DNA from: Symsagittifera roscoffensis
Lineage: Eukaryota; Xenacoelomorpha; Acoela; Convolutidae
Direction: 5' to 3'
DNA length: 64,000 nt
Assembly: GCF_963678635.1 (NCBI RefSeq)
Contig: NC_087064.1
Coordinates: 16,237,802-16,301,801, forward strand
Part shown: one piece after another, positions 54,401 to 55,716 of the stretch
Layout of the letters: every line of letters starts with the position of its first letter
Numbering within the stretch: the first letter of the stretch is position 1
Notes under the pieces: model-generated
What the model saw: only the letters and a program-made list of their open reading frames with translations
Told to the model about the DNA's origin: nothing
The model's database searches: none
Position numbers and translations under genes: made by a program

Positions 54401-55716
54401 AAATTTTTTAATGTTATCACTGCTCCATAAACCTTAAAAGGCAGTCGGAAGATTCAGGGGCTTCGCCCTGATACGAGGAGTTTTGTTTGATTATGTTATT
54501 GATAATTGTTATCATATGCGCTTTATATACTTTAATGCTGATGATTGATTTCTTATTTCTAAAACGTCGTGTTTGAAAACACCACTGACATTAGAGATGT
54601 TCCCTAAACAAAAACCCTTCAAAATCCATTGTGAGGTCACATAATTCTCTCAAAAAAATTGACCTATTGCTGTGCATAGGTCCTGCCTTTTCTTTTTTAA
54701 ATGTTTTTTGTTTTTTGTGGCACCTTTTTTTGGCAGACAAGTTTAGATATATTTTTGGCACGAAAATTTAAAAAAAAGATTCTAGCGAAAAGCGTTCGAA
54801 AAAACTGGCAGTTTATGGTCAGGTTATAAAAGCTTATGATCAAACTTGTTGCAGGAAGTTATTATTTTTCTTGACTGAGTGTAGAATTTTTTTGACTGAA
54901 TGTAGTTTTGTAGTGTTTGGGTAGAACTCAGAAGATGATAATTTAGCAGGCTTAGAAATCACATCACTTTTGACAAAAACAGGCTAGAATTTATTTCTAC
55001 CGAAACCAGAGTTTTGTCAGCGAAACTCTACTCCGAGCCAGATATGAACCTGACATCCCTCACTTTTGAACCTTTTTTTATCAATTCTAATTACCGATTT
55101 GATATAAAGAAGTATTATGTGGTATATGCTGTATTTCTCTCTGACATTTAAAAATATAATTTAGGACACCCAATTCACAATATCTCAACTGGCATCATCT
55201 GCTTTGTCTCCGGGTACTAAATACACAGTGTGTGTGGAACTGACAGCTACGAGTGCAGGTGGAGTCAACTACGAGATCAACACAGATGATTCTGGATTCC
55301 AGTTTTGCACAAGTTAGCTTATAAACCGAAACTTTTAGGCGTCGCTTCCACAGAAAAGGGATTATACGATTTTACAAAGCCACTAGGCAATTTTTTTGAG
55401 CAAGTCGTTTGAGTTTTTTTGCTTCAAAAACTATTTGCTCTGAAGATTGGTTATACCGTTGTAGATTTTTGGGCAAATGGTGCTGCAGCCCTTTTTTTCA
55501 AAAAATAAAAAATGTGAAACATTTTTTTGAGTCCACTTCTGCGATACCATTTATTTTGAATATTTGTTAATTTCAGAACCCGAAAGTGTGACAACACTTG
55601 TCCTAGAAAGCGTCAGCTCTGCCTCAATGACCTCGGCAACCGCCTCCAGTTTTGCGCCCTCAAGTGGAAGTTCAGATTCAGTTCGACTGACAGCCACTTG
55701 CGAAACAACAAGTGAT
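405..55716 (+). CDS. Secreted multi-domain FN3-like protein, ten exons, 3' end outside window
   Basis: I reconstruct a join of 405-474, 3757-4026, 5482-5742, 6015-6109, 13762-13990, 34331-34423, 34693-34914, 35469-35626, 55165-55312 and 55577-55716, about 562 codons with no internal stop. The product starts with a hydrophobic signal peptide and continues as about 90-110-residue beta-rich domains. These carry FN3-like F-strand signatures such as L-x-x-G-x-x-Y, for example 'LETGHCYE', 'LSVGTCYDF' and 'LSPGTKYTV'. Each of the first five domains ends in Cys-Thr or Cys-Lys just before a phase-1 intron. A second Cys in or near the F strand in most domains suggests a disulfide. Phases run 1,1,1,0,1,1,1,0,1 and every junction agrees. 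Likely role is extracellular adhesion or matrix, by inference only. No transmembrane segment or end is seen, so it could be a receptor or a secreted protein. Exon order is inferred without transcripts. Confidence 0.7.
475..825. other. Start of intron 1, no feature seen
   Basis: Part of intron 1 (475-3756). AT-rich, with no reading frame, terminal inverted repeats or tandem structure that I can support. Confidence 0.5.
826..1455. mobile_element. Possible hAT-like miniature element with imperfect TIRs
   Basis: The left end reads CAGGGTATCGCGGACGGGG and the right end, on the opposite strand, CAGGATGCGGACGGGGATG. They share CAGG and GCGGACGGGG apart from a small indel. CAGGG-type ends resemble hAT transposons. 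I see no matching 8-bp target duplication (flanks AAGGCTTA and AAATTGCT), so the call is tentative. There is no transposase frame inside; the 63-codon frame at 1141-1332 looks like chance. Confidence 0.4.
1456..2319. other. Intron 1 sequence with a dispersed-repeat fragment
   Basis: No gene. Around 1665-1735 it contains a segment with the motif GTGCGCAAAAAACGCAA. This recurs in related form near 5095, 15085 and 35203, so it is probably a fragment of a dispersed non-autonomous transposon family. Nothing else is recognised. Confidence 0.4.
2320..2413. repeat. 94-bp near-perfect palindrome (46-bp arms, 2-base loop)
   Basis: Left arm 2320-2365 and right arm 2368-2413 are reverse complements with a single mismatch, around a central TG. 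The outer 19 bases of the arms, TTTTTATCCATTTTTGTCA, recur at 3235-3253, so the palindrome includes a transposon-end sequence. It could extrude as a cruciform or fold as a long RNA hairpin. Confidence 0.9.
2394..3253. mobile_element. TIR-bounded non-autonomous element, about 860 bp
   Basis: The left end TGACAAAAATGGATAAAAAT and the right end (reverse complement of 3235-3253 and the bases before it) match over about 25 bases, continuing as TG(G/A)TTAT. The interior has no coding frame. It is dominated by irregular copies of an ATAATCTGTAT-like motif around 2505-2620 and 2950-3040. A CAT occurs on both outer flanks, possibly a 3-bp target duplication. The family is not identified. Confidence 0.55.
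3254..3756. other. End of intron 1 with a dispersed 60-bp repeat
   Basis: No gene. The segment 3541-3600 matches 56269-56328 in inverted orientation with few differences. The motif TTCGGGTGTGTTT at 3257-3269 faces a related inverted copy at 3541-3562, so 3254-3562 may be a small foldback element. Confidence 0.4.
3757..4026 (+). CDS. Exon 2: FN3-like domain 1
   Basis: The acceptor TTGTTTCAG ends at 3756. An alternative AG at 3771, fifteen bases on, keeps the frame. The exon spells one whole domain of about 90 residues, with an F-strand-like 'LETGHCYEI' and the end 'PIFCT'. The donor is CTA|GTAAGT. Phase is 1 at both ends, the classic symmetrical arrangement for shuffled FN3 exons. Confidence 0.7.
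4027..5481. other. Intron 2
   Basis: No gene seen. It contains a 21-base direct repeat (CCAAATCACTTTAAAGACCCT) at about 4309 and 4370, a G-run at 4930-4945 and a C-rich tract at 5389-5420. A fragment at 5090-5150 has the GAGCGCCGAAAAAACGCA motif of the dispersed family also seen near 1670, 15085 and 35203. Confidence 0.5.
5482..5742 (+). CDS. Exon 3: FN3-like domain 2
   Basis: The acceptor TTTATCTAG ends at 5481 and the donor is AAA|GTAAGT, phase 1-1. The 87-residue domain ends 'FGSFCK'. Only the terminal cysteine is present in this domain, so the disulfide proposed for the others would be missing or made with a neighbour. The stretch alternates short beta-like segments with acidic loops. 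Confidence 0.7.
6015..6109 (+). CDS. Exon 4: first part of FN3-like domain 3
   Basis: The acceptor GTAATTGCAG ends at 6014. The frame is phase 1 in and, at GAG|GTCAGT, phase 0 out. The peptide begins 'KPGTASVSYVPG' and ends 'NGNGFE'. Element 1 is inserted 248 bases downstream in the same intron. Confidence 0.6.
6353..6357. repeat. Target-site duplication CTTCC, left copy of element 1
   Basis: Five bases directly before the left LTR match the five directly after the right LTR (13567-13571). This fixes both ends of the element and matches the 5-bp duplication common in Ty3-type insertions. Confidence 0.85.
6358..6636 (+). repeat. Element 1 left LTR
   Basis: A 279-bp direct repeat of 13290-13566, beginning TGTGGTGGTAG and ending GGGATTATCACA. 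The sequence just inside it (TCGCGCAGCCAGCAG) does not start with the usual TGG primer-binding sequence, so the primer tRNA is unclear. Confidence 0.93.
6863..7886 (+). pseudogene. gag: Element 1 gag (capsid and zinc knuckles), broken
   Basis: The likely start is the ATG at 6863 (MEEADSRTARNEA). That frame meets a TGA at 6935 and resumes as a recognisable gag-like peptide to about 7040. It then shifts into the frame that is open to 7665, with the capsid-like part around 'SFYLRLAGQASKCGW'. Near 7600 a CxxC...H arrangement resembles a zinc knuckle with its last Cys changed to Ser. A second knuckle (C..CGKR...FAKCC) is split by a TAA at 7663 and a one-base shift. The acidic remainder ends at 7886. 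Gag would coat the element RNA in cytoplasmic particles. Confidence 0.75.
7887..8374 (+). pseudogene. pro: Element 1 aspartic protease and linker, broken
   Basis: In frame after the TAA at 7884-7886 comes the active-site signature IDTGSPASF, the catalytic triad of retroviral-type aspartic proteases. About 30 codons later the frame breaks near 8000 and continues shifted, through a beta-rich half that includes 'CLLGLDIQPELG', typical of the protease C-terminus. This runs to an in-frame TAG at 8374-8376. The enzyme would cut the Gag-Pol polyprotein; this copy cannot make it. Confidence 0.75.
8377..9402 (+). pseudogene. pol: Element 1 reverse transcriptase
   Basis: The frame after the TAG at 8374 is open to 8793. 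It carries the RT fingers and palm, including 'FTSLDLKYAFSQLPL', which holds the first catalytic Asp. A TGA at 8791-8793 replaces the Gly codon of the conserved Y-G-L-T block. The same frame continues with 'MPKEFQKAMD' and the catalytic box FLDDILIVS near 8865-8892, then the thumb and connection ('WLGFEI', 'QLRSFMDILNH'). The catalytic residues are intact but three nonsense positions flank them. Confidence 0.88.
9290..9813 (+). pseudogene. pol: Element 1 RNase H
   Basis: 'CRIKCDASHRGLGAALEQEL' at 9309-9368 is the first RNase H strand with its catalytic Asp. The frame then stops at 9402 and shifts. 'KYSTNKLELLAVVW' (about 9430-9470) holds the catalytic Glu. A further stop precedes 9499. The open frame 9499-9813 includes 'LTDHKAI' with the next Asp and 'GMADYLSRSP', the usual end of the Ty3 RNase H domain. 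Confidence 0.82.
9814..10704 (+). pseudogene. Element 1 RNase H-integrase spacer with about 70-bp repeats
   Basis: Between RNase H and integrase, where Ty3 elements usually have a short linker, lies almost 0.9 kb. The frame 10033-10704 (223 codons) is open. It encodes imperfect repeats of the form P-(Q/R)-E-G-x-x-x-C...N-Q-S-(D/E), then a basic tail rich in Arg, Lys and Thr. At DNA level, blocks resembling CCRCRAGAGGGCG recur at about 9912, 10051, 10195 and 10291, alternating with AACCAATCAG. Element 3 has a homologous repeat in the same place. Function unknown. Confidence 0.6.
10701..12232 (+). pseudogene. pol: Element 1 integrase
   Basis: The frame 10701-11480 starts four bases before the spacer frame ends. 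It carries a zinc-binding HHCC region ('LHRTHTGKE' ... 'CQYCRSC') and the catalytic core. The first Asp is in 'VDLTGP', and the Glu is in 'GLVERCIQ'. The central Asp appears changed to Tyr ('LRTYQYSGF', where Asp is expected). After a frameshift near 11450-11480 the frame 11411-12232 gives the C-terminal part, with 'FELHFGRKPN' and a basic linker. This enzyme would insert the cDNA into chromosomes. This copy is dead by frame and by active site. Confidence 0.85.
12444..13193 (+). pseudogene. Element 1 disordered C-terminal Pol tail
   Basis: A 249-codon frame rich in Glu, Lys, Ser, Thr and Pro with no hydrophobic segment, so it is not an env protein. It carries 'SGGVIDLTMSSSS', which matches 'SGGVINPLMTSSS' in element 3, and ends in a basic stretch 'SKRQTDFFGSPLKHSVK', like the tail of many Ty3 integrases. 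It is separated from the integrase frame by about 210 bases with stops, so I read it as the broken-off end of Pol rather than an independent gene. Confidence 0.6.
13279..13289 (+). other. Element 1 polypurine tract
   Basis: AGAGGGGGAAA directly before the right LTR, the expected primer site for plus-strand DNA synthesis. Confidence 0.85.
13290..13566 (+). repeat. Element 1 right LTR
   Basis: 277 bp. It differs from the left LTR by three substitutions and a 2-base deletion. It is followed by the CTTCC target duplication at 13567-13571. Confidence 0.93.
13567..13761. other. Intron 4 remainder
   Basis: Short AT-rich stretch between element 1 and exon 5. The target duplication CTTCC is at 13567-13571. 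Confidence 0.6.
13762..13990 (+). CDS. Exon 5: second part of FN3-like domain 3
   Basis: The acceptor GTTGTAACAG ends at 13761. Read in phase 0, as exon 4 requires, it is open: 'GISVHATCQSEAG' to 'GGNFEQCT'. It ends ACAA|GTATTA in phase 1, a weak but acceptable donor. The terminal Cys-Thr matches the other domain ends. The phase agreement with exon 4 across a 7.6-kb intron holding a retroelement is the main support. Confidence 0.65.
13991..15061. other. Intron 5, first part; copy of a 0.5-kb dispersed repeat
   Basis: No gene. About 14570-15053 is a diverged copy of a repeat also found at about 53090-53615 and 53970-54485. Shared landmarks are a GGGGTGG(T)n block, 'GAAGTTATAGG', 'CCAATTTGG' and a terminal stem-loop TCAGGGG...GCCCTGA followed by CAGTCTTG. 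The repeat is broken by the hAT-like element at 15062. Confidence 0.55.
15062..15355. mobile_element. hAT-type miniature transposon with 8-bp target duplication
   Basis: 294 bp, beginning CAAGGGCGGAATTAGG and ending CCTAGATCCGCCCCTG, imperfect inverted repeats of a CAGGGGCGG type. The flanks CTTGCCGT (15054-15061) and CTTGCTGT (15356-15363) form an 8-bp target duplication with one mismatch, diagnostic of hAT elements. There is a C-run of about 19 bases near the right end and no coding capacity. The empty form of the target is visible in the repeat copy near 53605. Confidence 0.75.
15356..16372. other. Intron 5 sequence, nothing recognised
   Basis: AT-rich with long A and T runs. The small open frames at 15532 and 16118 have no recognisable content. 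AGTA at 16369-16372 may be the left target duplication of element 2. Confidence 0.4.
16373..16749 (+). repeat. Element 2 left LTR
   Basis: Direct repeat of 33490-33866. The right boundary is uncertain: weak similarity continues for about 17 bases past 16749. It contains a perfect 13-bp inverted repeat (16490-16517). A TGGTGCGACC at 16786-16795 could be a primer-binding site but is some 36 bases inside the boundary. Confidence 0.88.
16490..16517. repeat. Perfect hairpin in element 2 left LTR
   Basis: GTGCTGAAATTAC, a 2-base TT spacer, then its exact reverse complement. The same hairpin is unchanged in the right LTR at 33607-33634, although the LTRs around it have drifted by about 5%. Confidence 0.9.
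16750..18093 (+). other. Element 2 leader region
   Basis: About 1.3 kb between the left LTR and the first frame. No frame of useful length; many stops in all forward frames. By position it would carry the primer-binding and packaging signals, but I cannot point to a structure. Confidence 0.4.
18094..18414 (+). CDS. Element 2 small basic reading frame before gag
   Basis: 106 codons from an ATG at 18094. The first half is mixed, the middle is strongly basic (KRQTIKRKIISKQRQIILKR) and the end is acidic ('SDSEATSH'). No family recognised. The basic block could bind RNA or DNA or be a nuclear localisation signal. Position and composition fit either an accessory protein or a detached N-terminal piece of gag. 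It is intact, while most neighbours are broken. Confidence 0.4.
   Translation: MSLNNLGNKQTIVLHNCEINNETYDLVITPHKQTIGYIRMKRQTIKRKIISKQRQIILKRFSKRRNAVSESEVSNLDALCKLKETVNKNYPVHNQLYLSDSEATSH
18536..21120 (+). pseudogene. gag: Element 2 gag, matrix to zinc knuckle, several breaks
   Basis: The frame 18536-18889 (MSQSPRDESPDKH...) is followed by a shifted open stretch to about 19120. A slip at an A-run then joins a third frame that stays readable from about 19102 to 21084. That frame has two in-frame TAA stops, near 20230 and 20317. Between about 20040 and 20230 there are repeated Y-Q-P motifs. From 20323 the peptide is capsid-like ('LDGAAQKWFSVLP', 'RRLPNETIKQLAVRIE'), similar in pattern to Ty3 gag. 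After a slip in an A-run at 21075 comes a CX2CX4HX4C zinc knuckle (CNYC....HSIAEC) at 21089-21130, interrupted by TAA. Confidence 0.7.
21196..21873 (+). CDS. Element 2 Asn/Ser/Arg/Tyr-rich nucleocapsid-like tail
   Basis: Open from the TGA at 21193 to the TAA at 21871. The translation is low-complexity and built from R-N-S, S-R-N, N-Y and Y-S-R units such as 'NRNSNYSNNRNRSY'. Such composition is typical of RNA-binding, phase-separating tails. It follows the zinc knuckle directly. The frame has no start of its own and would be reached by frameshift or readthrough from gag. Another long frame over the same bases (21437-21811) is a by-product of the repetitive DNA. Confidence 0.55.
   Translation, partial: KKDQNLPNKNIHSNNSSGKPLPNNSNYSRNQSPYNSSYRGRSPEQRNSRNFSQNRYSRSNSQKNQYRNNYSRSISNRTEFFDTSSHSNSRNRHYSNDRSRNSSYNRNSNYSNNRNRSYFKNRNQPYQNSISKNISYNRSNYQRTNNNNYHNRSRKSSQNRNPNYNNQQRNYSQSPHRNNYRYSDSQNKYRSNTPKDQRQINQVQITEGTNSDPLVSMIQKVQNYN
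21990..22740 (+). pseudogene. pro: Element 2 aspartic protease and connection
   Basis: The frame 22010-22477 contains 'IDFLIDSGAEPNIID', the active-site D-S-G with its hydrophobic surround. It also has 'ATAQGSTLINYGKIQLFLV', which fits the flap and second half of a retroviral-type protease. A frameshift near 22435 joins a second open frame that continues ('HNIIGIPFISKYIP', the C-terminal protease strand) to about 22750, where the RT should begin. Confidence 0.78.
22741..23036 (+). pseudogene. pol: Element 2 reverse transcriptase remnant (fingers and most of palm missing)
   Basis: Right after the protease-connection region the reading passes straight to 'NNLDDVFMQSQTKDEM' (about 22745-22795), the catalytic LDD box of a Ty3-type RT. 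The connection and thumb follow ('AAPDKSHFF', 'KLQPPTNKKKIQEFHGMLNFLSKY'), with a frameshift near 22890-22900. Normally some 200 or more residues of fingers and palm, including the first catalytic Asp, come before this box. They are absent here, so about 0.8-1 kb has been deleted. This copy cannot encode an active RT. Confidence 0.8.
23037..23776 (+). pseudogene. pol: Element 2 RNase H
   Basis: 'LRPFYNILRQQNNFVW' marks the lead-in. The first RNase H strand is scrambled by frameshifts between 23120 and 23290. From 23325 the frame is open and carries 'MRECTAIIYTTTECEFL' (Glu position), 'VLLTDHKPIIFL' (Asp) and 'LALPDTLSRNTP', the usual domain end. Beyond it the frame runs to 23776 with no further recognised feature. 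Confidence 0.75.
23777..24267 (+). pseudogene. Element 2 linker before integrase
   Basis: Short readable pieces in shifting frames between RNase H and integrase, with several stops. One stretch near 24100-24180 ('QLKSWHKYKTKPAKADTTIL') fits the region just before the integrase zinc domain. Confidence 0.45.
24268..25628 (+). pseudogene. pol: Element 2 integrase with GPY/F-like module
   Basis: The frame 24268-24786 has the HHCC zinc part ('HSGLEKTYSNF' ... 'CNDCIICQLNKP') and the catalytic core, with the first Asp in 'FDTKGP' and the second in 'VTDNGTEF'. The frame breaks at 24784. The Glu helix region continues in the next frame (24716-24955, 'SEDMNLSLQAY'). After further breaks, 25227-25628 gives the C-terminal module 'LQPLRKGPYQIIDKP...VTYKV', the GPY/F pattern of Ty3-type integrases, then a Lys/Asn/Gln-rich tail. 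Confidence 0.85.
25629..26779 (+). other. Element 2 pol-to-accessory gap with two small hydrophobic frames
   Basis: Mostly closed. The frame 26329-26568 (79 codons) is very hydrophobic, with long Leu/Phe/Ile runs between 26385 and 26510. A short one at 26647-26730 begins MTMRKCMKK and continues hydrophobic (about 28 codons). Either could be a membrane peptide or the relic of one; neither is recognised. Confidence 0.4.
26780..27890 (+). pseudogene. Element 2 unassigned frame between pol and env
   Basis: A protein-like stretch of roughly 360 codons, broken once by a TAA near 26964 and once by a frameshift between 27367 and 27470. Its first part is rich in Pro, Thr, Ser and Gln (open 27005-27367). 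Its last 140 codons (about 27464-27890) look folded, with repeated hydrophobic positions such as 'KFEITVRLNNIVQHLFHL'. The end overlaps the env-like start at 27878 by about a dozen bases in another frame. Layout resembles a disordered-N, globular-C adaptor or phosphoprotein. No family recognised. Confidence 0.5.
27878..29952 (+). pseudogene. env: Element 2 env-like glycoprotein gene, broken
   Basis: The ATG at 27878 opens a 333-codon frame with a hydrophobic signal-like start, then a Cys-containing ectodomain ('VTHYDCKENEQ', 'VTQCESEP', 'EFACKYRNP'). A 233-bp tandem duplication (28620-29085), not a multiple of three, breaks the frame at 28879. The ectodomain resumes in 29049-29552 ('DTAVPCGSEN'). 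After another shift, 29419-29952 carries an aromatic segment and long hydrophobic stretches ('FIGFLFSLLKG', 'ILFAGFFGIF') that would be the membrane anchor, then a Ser/Asn/Thr-rich tail. This layout fits a membrane fusion glycoprotein. I cannot place it in a class with confidence. Confidence 0.65.
28620..29085 (+). repeat. 233-bp tandem duplication inside the env-like gene
   Basis: 28620-28852 and 28853-29085 are the same segment in tandem at a constant 233-base offset, with scattered differences (for example LCELERTEIL against LWELEKTQIL). The duplication is therefore not brand new. It shifts the frame by two. Confidence 0.9.
30018..30500 (+). CDS. Element 2 Pro/Ser/Thr-rich frame after env
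   Basis: 160 codons from an ATG at 30018. After a short hydrophobic start ('LLPPLFSLKIIIFLAHDE') the rest is dominated by Pro, Ser, Thr and Gln with no Cys pattern, so it is probably disordered or heavily O-glycosylated. It begins about 65 bases after the env-like frame ends. Not recognised. It resembles the Pro/Thr-rich first half of the frame before env in composition only. Confidence 0.4.
   Translation: MTTHMNKLLKSLLPPLFSLKIIIFLAHDEQTYWITPPIKLPPSQPPKSHPYYPTFAFPPPDSPRTNASSGMNSDTNSDITVFQTISQFNNSDVETPDKFADSESSPSTHTQTTFSTFSKPPLQPIQPQNLCTSPYTPSQVTPTYSPIHHERSINNSPDSF
30800..31756 (+). pseudogene. Element 2 unassigned folded-protein frame after env
   Basis: Readable protein from about 30800, through a shift near 30900 and another near 31060, then open from 31040 to 31756. 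It has a mixed, globular composition with conserved-looking aromatic and acidic patches ('KFTYVGYKKLLKTF', 'FFIKTPYLFTLNI', 'FPNFTYCVKNTNF'). At roughly 310 codons it is as long as a normal viral accessory or regulatory protein. I do not recognise any family. The mild decay suggests it was under selection when the element was active. Confidence 0.5.
31757..33060 (+). other. Element 2 3' region with splice-like signals
   Basis: No long frame. A near-consensus donor AAG|GTAAGT at 31896 faces acceptors ending in TTTCTTTAG at 31979 and TTTCTTTTTCAG at 32042, a possible 147-base intron. A second donor-like GTGAGT is at 32848. From about 32700 to 32860 the base composition shifts to much higher G+C than the rest of the element. 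Confidence 0.4.
33061..33451 (+). pseudogene. Element 2 short frame just before the right LTR
   Basis: An ATG at 33061 opens 'MPLTITTQKGFRVRLDF...' for 27 codons to a TGA, then stays readable to about 33290. The overlapping frame 33104-33451 carries the continuation 'IPIDDSSFLEFSSPRTKQEMML'. Balanced codon content and relatively high G+C distinguish it from the A-rich neighbours. Its function is unknown. Confidence 0.35.
33490..33866 (+). repeat. Element 2 right LTR
   Basis: Same length as the left LTR with about 19 differences, five of them clustered near 33770-33780. GGATGGG directly before it is the only purine-rich candidate for plus-strand priming. The AGTA that follows (33867-33870) matches AGTA before the left LTR. 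Confidence 0.88.
33607..33634. repeat. Perfect hairpin in element 2 right LTR
   Basis: Identical 13-bp inverted repeat and TT spacer as in the left LTR. Confidence 0.9.
33867..34330. other. End of intron 5
   Basis: AT-rich host intron sequence between element 2 and exon 6. No feature beyond the candidate target duplication at 33867-33870. Confidence 0.5.
34331..34423 (+). CDS. Exon 6: first part of FN3-like domain 4
   Basis: The acceptor TATCCTTTAG ends at 34330 and the donor is GACA|GTTAGT, phase 1 at both ends. It encodes about 31 residues ('PTRAESAEFTHTSDSLQITE') with the alternating pattern of FN3 strands A and B. The frame is also open upstream, so the 5' edge rests on the acceptor and the phase. 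Confidence 0.55.
34693..34914 (+). CDS. Exon 7: second part of FN3-like domain 4
   Basis: The acceptor GTTTTTTAG ends at 34692 and the phase matches exon 6. It encodes 74 residues with 'YSHYVYTYKL', the F-strand-like 'ISGLSVGTCYDFRFSLLC' and the domain end 'LEAICT'. The donor CACAC|GTTTGT is weaker than those of the other exons but keeps phase 1. Confidence 0.65.
34915..35468. other. Intron 7
   Basis: No gene. Near 35198-35265 there is a fragment with GCGCGCCATAAAGAAGGCAACTTTTTGG-like sequence, related to the interior of the hAT-type element at 15062-15355. Confidence 0.45.
35469..35626 (+). CDS. Exon 8: first part of FN3-like domain 5
   Basis: The acceptor CTTTCTGCAG ends at 35468, phase 1 in. 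The donor is GCG|GTTAGT, phase 0 out. It encodes 'MTLVSEEPHKTGQLTISM' to 'IDMAGNSA'. The next exon is 19.5 kb away. Confidence 0.62.
35627..37989. repeat. Intron 8, diverged tandem copies of a 1.1-kb unit
   Basis: No gene. Roughly 35785-36900 and 36900-38130 align as two diverged copies. Landmarks are GAGCTTC(A/G)AAGC/GAGCC near 35790 and 36920, ATTGTTTCAC near 35910 and 37040, and CTCTCGTGC...GAGC...GCTACTTGCCA at 36274 and 37892. The last block also occurs in the 627-bp units at 43.2-44.9 kb. Around 36170-36380 short motifs such as GTAACA and CGACAATT alternate in both orientations. Confidence 0.6.
37990..43200 (-). mobile_element. Polinton/Maverick-like relic, copy A
   Basis: This segment aligns in order with 44946-49740, for example at 38921/45478, 39466/45978, 39945/46390, 40340/47233, 41133/48000 and 42656/49147. 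The minus strand carries family-B DNA polymerase fragments. Relative to copy B it has about 450 extra bases near 41845-42295. It is flanked by direct copies of the 0.6-kb unit, not inverted ones, so its true termini are unclear. Assignment to Polintons rests on the polymerase type alone; no integrase, ATPase or capsid gene is seen. Confidence 0.55.
40426..42219 (-). pseudogene. Family-B DNA polymerase relic, copy A
   Basis: Reading downwards on the minus strand: 41872-42219 is open for 115 codons. Near 41052-41074 is 'IDASHIHPY', followed by 'LPTG', matching polymerase motif A of protein-primed family-B enzymes. 40627-40902 gives 'CFSVGALCNQCRAVFESIES' and 'SDDDIKRGSKKREMDELRKDY'. 40426-40626 gives 'GEILFGYVHCD'. 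The order agrees with the polymerases of Polinton-type transposons. Many stops and shifts separate the pieces, so no product is expected. Confidence 0.65.
43263..43889. repeat. 627-bp tandem unit 1
   Basis: Starts at TTGAAATTGCTGAACC. By eye it is identical to unit 2 apart from homopolymer length and the first few bases. It ends in the block CTCGTGCTGG...GCGTAGGCTACCTG, which forms an imperfect palindrome (GTAGCATTAC facing GTAATG...GCTAC). Confidence 0.88.
43890..44517. repeat. 627-bp tandem unit 2
   Basis: Same sequence as unit 1 at an offset of 627 bases. The near absence of differences implies very recent tandem duplication, or an assembly duplication. Confidence 0.88.
44518..44945. repeat. 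627-bp tandem unit 3, truncated and slightly diverged
   Basis: Aligns with units 1 and 2 for about 420 bases with scattered substitutions (for example ACTCAACTG for ACTCATCTG). It then passes into copy B of the Polinton-like segment. Confidence 0.85.
46713..46790. repeat. Short tandem repeat GAGAAAATTTGAGGCAAT, about four units
   Basis: Imperfect units of 18-20 bases. Not present at the matching place of copy A. Confidence 0.8.
47223..49711 (-). pseudogene. Family-B DNA polymerase relic, copy B
   Basis: Minus-strand pieces in N-to-C order. 49377-49711 includes a CxxC ('CPECNVGSF') and 'NKFLKMERVVNNHETI'. 47870-48289 includes 'SKETIWARNKITYRTANLQLPDLNL'. Shifted near 47930-47951 is 'NDASQLYPF', polymerase motif A. 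47223-47558 has 'KFGYVQCDL' and 'QPQRMLILSCSL'. The same blocks as copy A are seen where both survive. Non-functional. Confidence 0.65.
49741..52599. other. Intron 8, no feature recognised
   Basis: About 2.9 kb of AT-rich sequence. The few open frames (50523-50708, 50911-51117 minus) have no recognisable content. No tandem or inverted structure stood out. Confidence 0.45.
52600..52965. repeat. Inverted fragment of the copy A/B segment
   Basis: On the minus strand, CATTACGGGGCCAAACTGT (52835-52855 region) and a GGGTTGGAGCC...CTCCACCCTAT block (52605-52660) match 45478 and 45978-46050 of copy B and the corresponding parts of copy A. The spacing is shortened. Confidence 0.5.
53090..53615. repeat. 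Dispersed 0.5-kb repeat, copy 1 of a close pair
   Basis: Pairs with 53970-54485. Both contain ACGCGTAAGCGGAGAGTTAATCC and end in GCAGTCGGAA(C/G)ATTCAGG...TTCGCCCTGATACGAG. The GGGC/GCCC part forms a stem-loop. A third copy is at 14570-15053 and fragments occur near 56805 and 57355. No coding content. Confidence 0.75.
53970..54485. repeat. Dispersed 0.5-kb repeat, copy 2 of a close pair
   Basis: Same orientation as copy 1, about 880 bases downstream, clearly diverged. Confidence 0.75.
54486..55164. other. End of intron 8
   Basis: AT-rich, nothing recognised apart from the acceptor at 55164. Confidence 0.45.
55165..55312 (+). CDS. Exon 9: second part of FN3-like domain 5
   Basis: The acceptor TATAATTTAG ends at 55164. 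Phase 0 is required by exon 8 and is open. 'FTISQLASSALSPGTKYTVC' is the clearest FN3 F-strand signature in the gene. The exon ends 'GFQFCT' at ACAA|GTTAGC, phase 1. Confidence 0.7.
55577..55716 (+). CDS. Exon 10: first part of FN3-like domain 6
   Basis: The acceptor TTAATTTCAG ends at 55576, phase 1. It encodes 'PESVTTLVLESVSSASM' to 'ATCETTSD'. Two donors are possible: GAT|GTATCA after 55716 (phase 0, as in exons 4 and 8) or ACAA|GTGATG after 55711 (phase 1). The following exon is not found, so it lies beyond the window or in sequence I could not read as coding. Confidence 0.6.
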
